Shown piece by piece: positions 25,306-33,379 of a stretch of 64,000 bases of DNA. This stretch comes from JAUIAI01 sp041396585 (lineage in GTDB: Bacteria > Pseudomonadota > Gammaproteobacteria > Burkholderiales > Burkholderiaceae_E): contig JAWKYG010000011.1 of NCBI GenBank assembly GCA_041396585.1, forward strand, positions 1-64,000, written 5' to 3'. The notes beneath the pieces were generated by a model. It was not told where the DNA came from and did no database searches. It worked only from the letters and a program-made list of their open reading frames with translations. The position numbers and the translations under genes are program-made. Position 1 is the stretch's first letter; every line of letters begins with the position of its first letter.

Positions 25306-26306
25306 CGGCGCTCGAGCAAGCGTTCGAGCGCGGCCGCAGCCTGATCCTGACCACTGGGCCCGAGATCGATCGGCGGGCGGCGGCGGCGGCCCGTGATCGT
25401 CTGCGCCAGCCACGACGCGCTGTTCTCGAGATCGCCCTCGCGATGATGATGCCCGAGCCGGGGGCCCCATTGCCGGGCGCGTCGGGCCTGGTCGTCGATG
25501 CTGCGCTCGATCGGTATCAGCATCGCGGGCACATCGGTCTGGGCCAGTTCGAGTATCGAGTTATAGCCCACCGTGCTGATCACCACATCGGCGCGTGCCA
25601 GCCACTGATTGAGCTTGCCTCCCACTTCGATGAATCTGTCCGCGCCGCTCAGACCGTCCTGCCTGGATGCGCGCGGTCCGCGCACCTGCACGACGTCGAA
25701 TCGCTGCTCGCTGGCCTGCCTGGCCAGATGGATCATCGGTTCGATCTGCTCGGCGAGCATGCGTCGGGTCAGGGCATTGCCGCCCCCACCGAAACTCACC
25801 AGGAGCATCGGATCGCAGGCGAGACGGCGGCGCACGCTCGGCGTGCGACGGTAGATCCAGCCGGCATGCACGGACTCTACCGTGAAACCCGCGGGCAGAC
25901 GGGGCTGCCACTCATGAACCGGGTTCGGTATCACCACCAGGTCCCACGGCCGGTCGGCGCAGCCGAAGGCGGCCAGACGGTCATCGGGCATCTCGCGCAT
26001 GATCAGGGCGCGCGGCATGGTCAGGGTCTCGATGCCGGGCATCACGAGGGTGTCGGCCACGACCAGTCGCGGCGGCCGGGACATCACGGCCGCGGCCATG
26101 CGGTCACGCTCGACGATCACATGTTCGGCAAACGGCCCGGCCTGGCGGGTGTCGAAAGCCACGGGCGGCGCATTGGCGATCATGCCCAGGCGTAGTTCGG
26201 GCCGGCGCTGTGCCAAGGCGCAGGCAATCGCGTGACATCGCATCAGGTGACCCAGGCCACTGCGTGCGGAAGCGCAGAACCAGATGTCGACGGCGGTTTC
26301 GGGCAT
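25302..26306 (-). CDS. MurG/GT28-like glycosyltransferase
   Basis: A 334-residue GT-B protein starting MPETAVDIWFCASARSGLGH, with the glycine-rich SGLGHLMRCHAIACAL N-terminal loop resembling PseG and MurG. In the donor half are LLVSFGGGGNALTRRM and VVISTVGYNSILELAQTDVP, parallel to the CMGGYNTLVES motif in the receiver fusion at 19824. It is therefore a second GT28-type enzyme in the same locus and probably acts on the same glycan. It is the first gene of a two-gene unit with the kinase at 24550. No sigma-54 site was found upstream. Confidence 0.75.
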   Translation of the reverse strand: MPETAVDIWFCASARSGLGHLMRCHAIACALAQRRPELRLGMIANAPPVAFDTRQAGPFAEHVIVERDRMAAAVMSRPPRLVVADTLVMPGIETLTMPRALIMREMPDDRLAAFGCADRPWDLVVIPNPVHEWQPRLPAGFTVESVHAGWIYRRTPSVRRRLACDPMLLVSFGGGGNALTRRMLAEQIEPMIHLARQASEQRFDVVQVRGPRASRQDGLSGADRFIEVGGKLNQWLARADVVISTVGYNSILELAQTDVPAMLIPIERSIDDQARRARQWGPRLGHHHREGDLENSASWLAQTITGRRRRPPIDLGPSGQDQAAAALERLLERR

Positions 26307-26378
26307 GTTCGTCTGTGGGATCGAGAGCTGAGCCGAAACCCTAGCCCGCCAGAACCGCGACGAAAAGCCCCGTTGCGC

Positions 26379-26402
26379 ACAGGGCGGGTCGAAGCGCCCT
26401 GT
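26379..26402. terminator. 8-bp hairpin downstream of the LLM gene
   Basis: ACAGGGCG-GGTCGAAG-CGCCCTGT is a perfect 8-bp inverted repeat. It lies 77 bases after the end of the minus-strand LLM gene and 73 bases before the start of the next minus-strand gene, so it may terminate the former. There is no T-tract. Confidence 0.4.
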
Positions 26403-26478
26403 TGTCGGGGGATATCACCCGATGACAGGCGTCGATCCGCCACTCTGGGGCCGCGGGCGGCATTCGCGCCCGCGTCGA

Positions 26479-27498
26479 TCAGACCTGCCCGAGCATCCCG
26501 GCCGATACCGGTTCGAGCTGTCGGCCGATTTCGGCCAGCAGTTCATAGGAACGCAGGCGTGCATCGTGATCGAAGATGGCGGCACTGACCATCAGTTCAT
26601 CGCAGGCGGTGCGCGCGATGAAACGTTGCAGCTCGGCACGTACGGTCTCGGGCGAGCCCACGAACGAGCAGGCCAGCATGCCGGATGCGTGGGCCTTCTC
26701 GGCCGGGCTCCAATAGGTGTCGATGTCGTCGATAGGCGGCTGCAGGAGTCCGCGCTGGTTGCGCACCATGCTCACGAAGCGGATCTGCAGGCTGGTGAAC
26801 AGGCGGCGGGCCTCGGCATCGGTGTCGGCCACCACCACGTTCACGCAGGGCATCGCCCAGGGTGTGGCGAGTTGTTCCGAGGGCTGGAAGCGCTCTCGAT
26901 ACTCGCGCAGCGCCAGATCGAGCGCGTCAGGCGCAAAGTGCGAGGCGAATGCATAGGGCATGCCGAAATAGCCGGCAACCTGTGCGCCGTAGAGACTGGA
27001 GCCGAGAATCCAGATCGGGATGTTCAGATTGGCGCCGGGCACCGCGCGGATCTTCTGGTCGGGCTGCACCGGGCCGAACAACTTGCGCAGCTCCTGGACG
27101 TCTTCGGGGAAGTGCTCGGCCCAGCGCGGGTCGCGACGCAGCGCGCGCAGCGTGAGCTGGTCGGTGCCGGGCGCGCGACCGAGGCCGAGATCGATCCGTC
27201 CGGGATAGAGCGACTCGAGCGTGCCAAACTGTTCGGCGATCACCAGCGGGGCGTGATTGGGCAGCATCACGCCACCCGAGCCGACCCGGATCGTCGAGGT
27301 TCCGGCGGCCAGGTAGCCGATCACCACCGAGGTTGCCGCGCTGGCGATGCCGGTCATGTTGTGGTGTTCGGCCACCCAGAAGCGGCGATAGTTCCAGCGC
27401 TCCGCGTGGCGGGCGAGGTCGAGCGCGGTGGGCAGTGCCTCGGCCGGAGTCTGGCCTTCGCGAACGGGGACCAGGTCGAGAATCGAAAGCGGTAGCAT
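26479..27498 (-). CDS. LLM-class flavin-dependent oxidoreductase
   Basis: A 339-residue luciferase-like monooxygenase: SILDLVPVREGQTPAEAL at the start, the substrate/FMN-site segment RRFWVAEHHNM near residue 53, VRVGSGGVMLPNH-type phosphate loop, and RIDLGLGRAPGTDQ. The pattern (AEHHNM, GLGRAPG) fits the YhbW/YwcH group, which has no known substrate and uses reduced FMN from a separate reductase. ATG 27498 is chosen as the family start; the longer reading from 27534 adds a non-conserved leader. It is monocistronic as far as can be seen. Confidence 0.9.
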   Translation of the reverse strand: MLPLSILDLVPVREGQTPAEALPTALDLARHAERWNYRRFWVAEHHNMTGIASAATSVVIGYLAAGTSTIRVGSGGVMLPNHAPLVIAEQFGTLESLYPGRIDLGLGRAPGTDQLTLRALRRDPRWAEHFPEDVQELRKLFGPVQPDQKIRAVPGANLNIPIWILGSSLYGAQVAGYFGMPYAFASHFAPDALDLALREYRERFQPSEQLATPWAMPCVNVVVADTDAEARRLFTSLQIRFVSMVRNQRGLLQPPIDDIDTYWSPAEKAHASGMLACSFVGSPETVRAELQRFIARTACDELMVSAAIFDHDARLRSYELLAEIGRQLEPVSAGMLGQV

Positions 27499-27628
27499 CG
27501 TTGGCCCTGTCTGAGCGGTGGTTACTGTTGGCAACAGGGCGAAACATCATGCGCGTCGGCCCCGCAGCGTGTCCCGCATAATGTAGCAAGTCGGTCCCGG
27601 CCGATCCTTTTCCTCCCGGAGATTCCTT

Positions 27629-28342
27629 TTGATTTCAATTCGAACGATGTCGTCCCTGCTGCTCGCGCTCGGCGTGCTCGGCGCGACGGGCGGTGCCGCA
27701 TATGCGGCCGATCAACTCGATGGCGCGCCCAAGGGCGAGGTGCAGGAGTTTTCCTATGCGCTCGGTGTGCACTTCGGCAACCAGTTCCGGCAGCGGTTCA
27801 TGCAGGACGGTGTCGAGATCGATGCGGCCGCGATGGCGGCGGCCATTCAGGACGTGCTCAGTGGCAAGCAGCCGAGGCTGAGCACCGAGCAGATGCAGGC
27901 GGCATTGAATGCTGCCAACGAGAAACGGGCGGCCGCAATGCAAAAGGCCGGCGAGGCGAATGTTGCGGCCGGCAATACCTATCGCAATGAATATGCGAAG
28001 GGCGAGGGCGTGCAGAAGACCGCCAGCGGCCTGCTGTATCGTGTGCTCAAAGCCGGTGATGGCAAGAAGCCCACCGCACGTGATCGGGTCAAGGTGCACT
28101 ATGAAGGCACACTGATCGACGGCAAGGTCTTCGACAGCTCCTATAAGCGGGGCGAACCGGCCGTGTTCGGTGTCGGTCAGGTGATTCCGGGCTGGCAGGA
28201 GGTTTTGCAGCTGATGCCGGCAGGCTCGGTCTACGAGGTCGTGATCGCCCCCGAACTGGCTTACGGCGAGCGCGGCTCGCCCGGCGGCATCCCGCCGAAT
28301 TCCACCTTGCAGTTCAAGGTGGAACTGATCGAGGTGCAGTAG
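27629..28342 (+). CDS. Exported FKBP-type peptidyl-prolyl isomerase (Mip/FkpA-like)
   Basis: A 237-residue protein with a signal peptide (SSLLLALGVLGATGGAAYA), an N-terminal helical dimerisation region (YALGVHFGNQF, IDAAAMAAAIQDVLSGKQ) and a C-terminal FKBP domain (VKVHYEGTLIDGKVFDSSY, VIPGWQEVLQLMPAGS, LAYGERGSPGGIPPNSTL). It speeds proline isomerisation during folding in the periplasm or at the surface. The start is TTG 27629: GGAG lies seven bases upstream, while the alternative ATG 27647 has no ribosome-binding site. The C-terminal domain keeps the usual active-site aromatics. Confidence 0.92.
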   Translation: MISIRTMSSLLLALGVLGATGGAAYAADQLDGAPKGEVQEFSYALGVHFGNQFRQRFMQDGVEIDAAAMAAAIQDVLSGKQPRLSTEQMQAALNAANEKRAAAMQKAGEANVAAGNTYRNEYAKGEGVQKTASGLLYRVLKAGDGKKPTARDRVKVHYEGTLIDGKVFDSSYKRGEPAVFGVGQVIPGWQEVLQLMPAGSVYEVVIAPELAYGERGSPGGIPPNSTLQFKVELIEVQ

Positions 28343-28379
28343 GCGCCGCGATCGGCGCGGCCCGGTTCAGGCCGGGCCG
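28343..28379. terminator. Two adjacent hairpins between convergent genes
   Basis: Directly after the FKBP stop codon, GCGCCG-CGAT-CGGCGC (28343-28358) forms a 6-bp stem. It is followed by CGGCCCGG-TTCAGG-CCGGGCCG (28358-28379), an 8-bp stem whose loop contains the stop codon of the convergent nitronate monooxygenase gene. They probably act as a bidirectional terminator. No T-tract. Confidence 0.6.
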
Positions 28380-29341
28380 GCTTGTATCGCCGCGGCGGCG
28401 TCTGCCGCCGCCCTGTATTCCTCGCCGATGCGGGCGATCAGCGTGGCCATGCTCGGAATGTCGTTCACGGCGGCCACCGCGTGGCCTGCGCTCCAGATAT
28501 CGCGCCAACGGCGCGGGCGGTCGGCTCGCGTGGTCTTATCGGCCGCAAGATCACGCCCGGCGTTCAGACCGTCATGCTCGGGCAAGGTGTCGGGGTCGAG
28601 CCCGGCGGCGATGATCGAAGGCCGCAGCATATTGGTTTCCAGGCCGGTGAAGGCGCGCGTGAGCAGGATGTCATCGAGGCTGCTCTGCACGAGCATCTGC
28701 TTGTAACGCTCGTCGGCCATGCTCTCGGCTGTGGCAATCATGCGGGTGCCCATGTAGGCGAGGTCGAAGCCGAGCGCGCGCGCGGCAAACAGCGCCTGGC
28801 CATCGGCGATACCGCCGGCAAGCACCATGGGGCCTGACCAGAACGCGCGTACCGCGCGCGCGAACGCAAACGGATTGGCCCAGCCGGTCTGGCCACCCGC
28901 GCCCGCGCTCAGCAGGATCAGGCCGTCGACACCGGCCTGCGCCGCGCGGCGCGCATGACGCAGCGAGGCCACGTCGGCGAACACCTTGCAGCCGGCCTCG
29001 TGCAGCGGGCCGAGCACAGCATCTGGCGCGCCCACACTGGTAATCACCTGCCCGATGCCATGGTCGAGCAGCACCCGCATGTCTGCGTCACGACGCGGAT
29101 TCGAGGCATGCACGATGAGATTCGGCCAGATCTTGCCGGTGCGCCCGGCCGCCGCGGCCGCCGATTCGTCGATGCGGCGCCGCATCGTCTGCAGCCACTG
29201 CGCGAGTTCGTCGGTGCCGCGGCAGTTGGCGGTTGGAAAGGCGCCGCCGATGCCGGCCGCGCAGGCGCCCACCACGTAGTCGATACCCGAGACGAGCAGC
29301 ATGGGCGCAGCGATGATCGGCAGAAGGCCGGGGCCCGCCAT
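28367..29341 (-). CDS. Nitronate monooxygenase family protein
   Basis: A 324-residue FMN-dependent TIM-barrel protein of the nitronate monooxygenase/2-nitropropane dioxygenase family. Visible features: IIAAPMLLVSGIDYVVG at the start, GCKVFADVASLRHARRA, the glycine-rich GLILLSAGAGGQTGW segment near residue 150 and VLAGGIADGQALFAARALG for phosphate binding. It would oxidise alkyl nitronates (for example propionate-3-nitronate) or act as an enoyl reductase-like flavoprotein. It follows the acyl-CoA synthetase gene by two bases, so the two form an operon and may act on an acyl-CoA-derived substrate. Confidence 0.88.
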   Translation of the reverse strand: MAGPGLLPIIAAPMLLVSGIDYVVGACAAGIGGAFPTANCRGTDELAQWLQTMRRRIDESAAAAAGRTGKIWPNLIVHASNPRRDADMRVLLDHGIGQVITSVGAPDAVLGPLHEAGCKVFADVASLRHARRAAQAGVDGLILLSAGAGGQTGWANPFAFARAVRAFWSGPMVLAGGIADGQALFAARALGFDLAYMGTRMIATAESMADERYKQMLVQSSLDDILLTRAFTGLETNMLRPSIIAAGLDPDTLPEHDGLNAGRDLAADKTTRADRPRRWRDIWSAGHAVAAVNDIPSMATLIARIGEEYRAAADAAAAIQAGPA

Positions 29342-29343
29342 GC

Positions 29344-30906
29344 TCAGTTCACAGCCCGTGCCTTGCCGGCCCAGTACCTGGCGCGCAAGACCTTTTTGTC
29401 CGGCTTGCCCACCGCGGTCAGCGGCAGGGCGTCCACGACCTCGACACTCTTGGGGGCATAGATCGAGCCCTTGGCTTCGCGCACCGCTTCCACGATGCGC
29501 TGCGCGTCGATCTGCTGGCCGGGCCGGGCGACCACGAGCGCCTTGACGGCCTCACCCCACTTGTCATCGGGCACCCCGATCACCGCGGCCGCCGACACCG
29601 ATTCGTCGCGCATGATCACGTCTTCGATCTCGCGTGGGAACACATTGAAGCCGCCGGAGACGATCATGTCTTTCTTGCGATCGACGATGGTCAGGAAACC
29701 GTCCGGATCGATGATGCCGACATCGCCGGTGCGCAACCAGCCGTTGACGAGCGTGGTCTCGGTGAGATCATCGCGGCGCCAGTAGCCATCCATGACGGTC
29801 GGGCCCTGCACGCAGATCTCGCCAGGCTCGTTGGGCGGCAGTTCGCGCGAGTCGTCATCGAGAATCGCCATTCGTGCGCCGGGCATCACCTGGCCGCAAG
29901 ACAGCAGTCGCGCTTCGTCCCCGACATCGTGTTGCTCGCGCCACAGGCACGAGGTGATGCCCGCGCACTCGGTCTGGCCGTAGAGCTGGCTGAACACCGG
30001 CCCGATGCGCCGGATGCCCTCGATCAGCCGCGCCGGTGCCATCGGCGAGGCGCCATACATGATCGTTTGCAGGGTGGACAGATCGGCTTCGTCCAGACCG
30101 GGGCTGTCAAGTAAGGCGTAGATCATGGTCGGTACCAGCAGGCTCATGGTGGCGCGATGCTCGCGCACGCCGTCGAGCCAGCGTTGCGGATCCCAGCCTT
30201 TTTGCAGCACGACGGTGCCACCGGTCATCAGCGTGGGCACGACCATCATGCCGGCCGCATGAGAGATCGGGGCCACTGCCAGGTAGCGGCGATCGCGCGG
30301 CAGATCCCAGCCGGTGGCCACGCTGAAGGCCATCTGGGCCAGCGCACGTTCGGGCAGCATGGCCGACTTGGGCACACCGGTGGTGCCGCCGGTATAGAGC
30401 AGCCAACTCAGCTGTTCGGGTGTGCCCGCCGTGCGTGGCAAGGGGTTGGCAGCGGCGCGGCTGGCCAGCAGGTGGATGTCCTGACCGCATGCGCCGGGCC
30501 CGAAGCTGAGCACGTGCTGCACGGTGCCCGATTGATCCAGCAGTGTCTGGGCGCGCTCGGCAAAGGCGGGGTCGACGAACAGAAAGCGCAGCTCGGCCTC
30601 GCGACACATGTGCAGATGGTCTTCGAGCGAGCCCATTGGGTGCAGCGCGGTGTAACGCGCGCCGATCAGCGCCGGCACGGTCTGACCGAACCAGACCTCG
30701 GGCCGGTTCGGCGAGAGCAGGCCGAAGCCGTCGCCCGGCCGCGCGCCGAGCGCGACCAGCGCACTGGCCCAGCGTGCCAGCCGCTCGCCGCTCTGGGCAT
30801 AGGTCAGCGTTTCATTGTCGGCAATGAACGCGGTCTTGGGCCCGAACCGGCGCAGCGATGCCAGGATCAGGTCGAGATGGGTCGAGCGCTCGCGCAGCAT
30901 GGACAT
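29344..30906 (-). CDS. AMP-dependent acyl-CoA synthetase
   Basis: A 520-residue adenylate-forming enzyme. The P-loop motif is LLYTGGTTGVPKSAM, the A5 motif QLYGQTECAG, the A7 motif GWLRTGDVGIIDPDG, A8 RKKDMIVSGGFNVFPREIED and the catalytic lysine is in VGKPDKKVL. It activates a carboxylic acid to acyl-AMP and then acyl-CoA. AAGGAG lies seven bases before ATG 30906. It is divergent from the PhyH gene and leads the nitronate monooxygenase gene. The closest general type is a fatty-acid or aromatic-acid CoA ligase; the substrate cannot be assigned. Confidence 0.9.
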   Translation of the reverse strand: MSMLRERSTHLDLILASLRRFGPKTAFIADNETLTYAQSGERLARWASALVALGARPGDGFGLLSPNRPEVWFGQTVPALIGARYTALHPMGSLEDHLHMCREAELRFLFVDPAFAERAQTLLDQSGTVQHVLSFGPGACGQDIHLLASRAAANPLPRTAGTPEQLSWLLYTGGTTGVPKSAMLPERALAQMAFSVATGWDLPRDRRYLAVAPISHAAGMMVVPTLMTGGTVVLQKGWDPQRWLDGVREHRATMSLLVPTMIYALLDSPGLDEADLSTLQTIMYGASPMAPARLIEGIRRIGPVFSQLYGQTECAGITSCLWREQHDVGDEARLLSCGQVMPGARMAILDDDSRELPPNEPGEICVQGPTVMDGYWRRDDLTETTLVNGWLRTGDVGIIDPDGFLTIVDRKKDMIVSGGFNVFPREIEDVIMRDESVSAAAVIGVPDDKWGEAVKALVVARPGQQIDAQRIVEAVREAKGSIYAPKSVEVVDALPLTAVGKPDKKVLRARYWAGKARAVN

Positions 30907-31056
30907 GGTGTCTCCTTTCGAACAGGGGCGCCGGCACCCGGTGGGGGAGCAGGGCGATCGGTTGCCGGTGTCTTCTTTGTCGCCGATCTTAGCAATCGCT
31001 GCAGTCCGCCGGGTAGGACGGCTATATTTGCGATGTCACAGTCTATGGAGGCCAGC

Positions 31057-32031
31057 ATGGCTTCTCATCAACATCCCAGCGCTGCCGACGAGGCCTTGAT
31101 CAGCGATGCCCAGGTGGCCGACTACCAGCGCGACGGGGTGATCATCCTGCGCGGTCTGTTCAGCGACTGGATCACCACCCTGGGCGCTGGTGTCGAGCGA
31201 CTGATGGCCGATCCCAGCCCGCGTGAGCGCACCGTGCAACCTGAGGATGGCTCGGCGCCATTCTTCCAGGATCTGTGTAACTGGGATCGCATCGAGCCGT
31301 TTCGCGAATTCGTGCTGCATTCGCCGATGGCGGCCTATGCGGCCCGCCTGATGGGCTCGCGTAAGGCACGTTTCTTTCACGACCATGTGTTGGTCAAGCG
31401 GCCCGGTGGCAGCACCGTGACCCCGTGGCACCAGGATCATCCCTATTACTGTCTGGAGGCCGAGCAGAGCGTGAGCTTCTGGATTCCGCTCGATCCGGTG
31501 GCCGAAGACGTCGCGATGCAGTCGATCCGCGGGTCGCATCGCTGGGGGCGGGAGTTCAAGCCAATGCGCTTCAATGGCCAGCCGCTGAACGATGTCGATG
31601 CCTTCGACACCATGCCCGACATCGAGGCGGGGCGGGAGCGCCATGACATCGCCACCTGGGCGCTGGCACCGGGCGATGCGATCGCGTTCAATTTCCGCAC
31701 CCTGCACGCGGCGCCGGGCAATCACTCGGCCACCATGCGGCGGGTGTTCTCGGCGCGCTGGGTGGGCGACGACGCGGTCTATCGGCGGCGCAGCGGCAAG
31801 ATCTCACCGCCCATTCGCGATCTCGGGATTCCGGATGGCGCACCTTCGATGCGCCGGAATTCCCGGTTGTCTACGAGCGCGGCTGAGGTGCAGACGCATA
31901 CGGTGCCTGCTGCGGCGTCTGCGCACACCCCAGGCGCACCGTATCCTGATATGGGTGCGCCCGCCACGGCAGGCGTGGATCCACCCGAGAACCCGACCGA
32001 CATCAAGCGAACTTCAGATTCAGGACACTAG
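31057..32031 (+). CDS. Phytanoyl-CoA dioxygenase (PhyH) family protein, 3' end frameshifted
   Basis: The Fe(II)/2-oxoglutarate oxygenase core is intact: TPWHQDHPYYCL supplies the HxD iron ligands and GNHSATMRRVFSARWVG the distal region with the 2-oxoglutarate arginine. ATG 31057 has GGAGG five bases upstream. The written frame runs to 32031 with a low-complexity tail. However, the family ending FDAPEFPVVYERG followed by TGA (31884-31886) is present one frame away after 31842, where a CC run probably should be CCC. Corrected, the protein is about 276 residues, and it no longer overlaps the convergent gene. Likely hydroxylates an acyl-CoA or related small molecule. Confidence 0.85.
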   Translation: MASHQHPSAADEALISDAQVADYQRDGVIILRGLFSDWITTLGAGVERLMADPSPRERTVQPEDGSAPFFQDLCNWDRIEPFREFVLHSPMAAYAARLMGSRKARFFHDHVLVKRPGGSTVTPWHQDHPYYCLEAEQSVSFWIPLDPVAEDVAMQSIRGSHRWGREFKPMRFNGQPLNDVDAFDTMPDIEAGRERHDIATWALAPGDAIAFNFRTLHAAPGNHSATMRRVFSARWVGDDAVYRRRSGKISPPIRDLGIPDGAPSMRRNSRLSTSAAEVQTHTVPAAASAHTPGAPYPDMGAPATAGVDPPENPTDIKRTSDSGH

Positions 32032-32861
32032 GCCGGGGCCAGCGCAATCAGCCCGGCCGCCGTGTTCGAGATCGGGATGTGATAGTTACGATGCACTTCG
32101 GCGGCGGTAGCGCCGAGCGCGCCGCGCGCGGCCAGCCACATGATCAGCTCCACGCCCTGGGTGCCGGTTTGCTCGACCAGTTCCTCGATCGAATAGTGGG
32201 TGGCCCATTTCGGATCCTGACTCAGGCTGTCCAGGAACTTCAGGTCGAAGGGCTTGTTGATGAAGCCGGCGCGTTCGCCATCGAGCTGATGTGACAGCCC
32301 ACCGGTGGCCATCAGCAGCACGCGGGCGTCTTGCGGCCAATCGCGGATGGCATCGCCCACGGCCTGACCGAGCGCGAAGCAGCGTGCGGCACTGGGCAAC
32401 GGATACTGCACGGTGTTGATCGCGATCGGCACGGCCCTGGGCGGCGTGGCATCCGGCCAGAGCATGGCCAGCGGCAGCGTGAACGCGTGATCGACCAGCA
32501 TCTCCTGGCAGGTGGTGAGATCGAAGTCGTTGCGGATCACGCGGTCGATGATGTGCCAGGAGAGATCCGGTGCCCCGGCATAGGGTGGCAGCGTGGGAAT
32601 GCCCCAGCCTTCGTCGGCGTTGCTGTACTGCTCGGCCGCGCCGATCGCGAACGTGGGCATCTTGTCGAGAAAGAAGTTCAGGCCGTGGTCGTTGTAGAAC
32701 ACCACCACGACATCGGGCTTGATCTCGGCAAGCCAGCGATGCACCGGCGGGAAGCCGTCGAACCAGGGCTTGAAATAGGGGTCTTGTTGCAGCTTCTGGG
32801 CTATCGCTTTGCCCAGCACCGGCACATGCGACATGCCGACGGCACCGACGATGGTGGCCAT
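32028..32861 (-). CDS. ligB: Protocatechuate 4,5-dioxygenase-type beta subunit (LigB family, catalytic)
   Basis: A 277-residue class III extradiol dioxygenase. The N-terminal iron ligand lies in GAVGMSHVPVLG (H12); FYNDHGLNFF near residue 60 is the second iron histidine region; VDHAFTLPLAMLWP and LLMATGGLSHQLDG match the LigB fold. The enzyme opens a catecholic ring next to the hydroxyls using Fe(II) and O2. It follows the LigA-type gene by four bases, so the alpha-beta pair is complete. Protocatechuate, gallate or a methylated relative are possible substrates; no later pathway genes are in view. Confidence 0.9.
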   Translation of the reverse strand: MATIVGAVGMSHVPVLGKAIAQKLQQDPYFKPWFDGFPPVHRWLAEIKPDVVVVFYNDHGLNFFLDKMPTFAIGAAEQYSNADEGWGIPTLPPYAGAPDLSWHIIDRVIRNDFDLTTCQEMLVDHAFTLPLAMLWPDATPPRAVPIAINTVQYPLPSAARCFALGQAVGDAIRDWPQDARVLLMATGGLSHQLDGERAGFINKPFDLKFLDSLSQDPKWATHYSIEELVEQTGTQGVELIMWLAARGALGATAAEVHRNYHIPISNTAAGLIALAPA

Positions 32862-32865
32862 GTGA

Positions 32866-33207
32866 TCAACTCCCTGCGGCGACGAGCTTCGCCTTGAATG
32901 CTTCTTTGCTCAGACCGGTTTGCGCGGCGCCGAGATCCTGGACGTCGAGCCCCAGAATGCCCGCGAATTTGGCCAGGTAATAGACATTGCCGCCGGCCCG
33001 CAGCAGGCCGAGCACGTCGCGCGCGAGGATCGCGCGGGTCTGTTGCGCACTGAGCCCGTAACGCGCGCAGTAGCCGGCCTCGTCGGCCTTGAAGGCGTCG
33101 CGATTGACGGCCTCGTTGAAAGAAAAGCACATGCGGTTCAGCGCATAGCCCTTGCGGGCCTGGGCACCATCGAACAGGATGGTGCCTGGGATCTCGATCT
33201 TGCTCAT
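32866..33207 (-). CDS. ligA: Protocatechuate 4,5-dioxygenase-type alpha subunit (LigA family)
   Basis: A 113-residue all-helical small subunit: PGTILFDGAQARKGYALNRM at the start, then FNEAVNRDAFKADEAGYCAR and LARDVLGLLRAGGNVYYLAK, typical of LigA, which caps the active site of LigB. The start ATG 33207 was chosen over upstream options because family similarity begins SKIEIPGT and AGGA sits just upstream. It is first in the LigAB pair. Confidence 0.9.
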   Translation of the reverse strand: MSKIEIPGTILFDGAQARKGYALNRMCFSFNEAVNRDAFKADEAGYCARYGLSAQQTRAILARDVLGLLRAGGNVYYLAKFAGILGLDVQDLGAAQTGLSKEAFKAKLVAAGS

Positions 33208-33379
33208 GTTCCTGGTCTCGCTTGCCGGGGCCCCGGTGGCGCCCCGCTTCTGCCTGCCCGCGGCCGGGGCGGGCGGCATTGCAGGCGAATACCTGCCACG
33301 GCGCCGGTGCCCATGCGCAAAGTCTGCGCCACGCCGCCGGCGCTGACCAGGGTCGCCGGGCGAGCAAACTTGACGCAGG

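Noticed and set aside
26307..26478. A sigma-54 promoter before the second glycosyltransferase/kinase unit
   Set aside because: The best match, TGGCGGATCGACGCC, has GG and GC nine rather than ten bases apart and no TTGC element.
31904..31975. Terminator hairpin after the PhyH stop
   Set aside because: The inverted similarity around CGGTGCCTG and CAGGCGCACCG is imperfect and the arms do not pair cleanly.
32028..32031. Functional antisense overlap between the PhyH and LigB genes
   Set aside because: The overlap disappears when the PhyH frame is corrected near 31842 to its family-standard stop at 31886.
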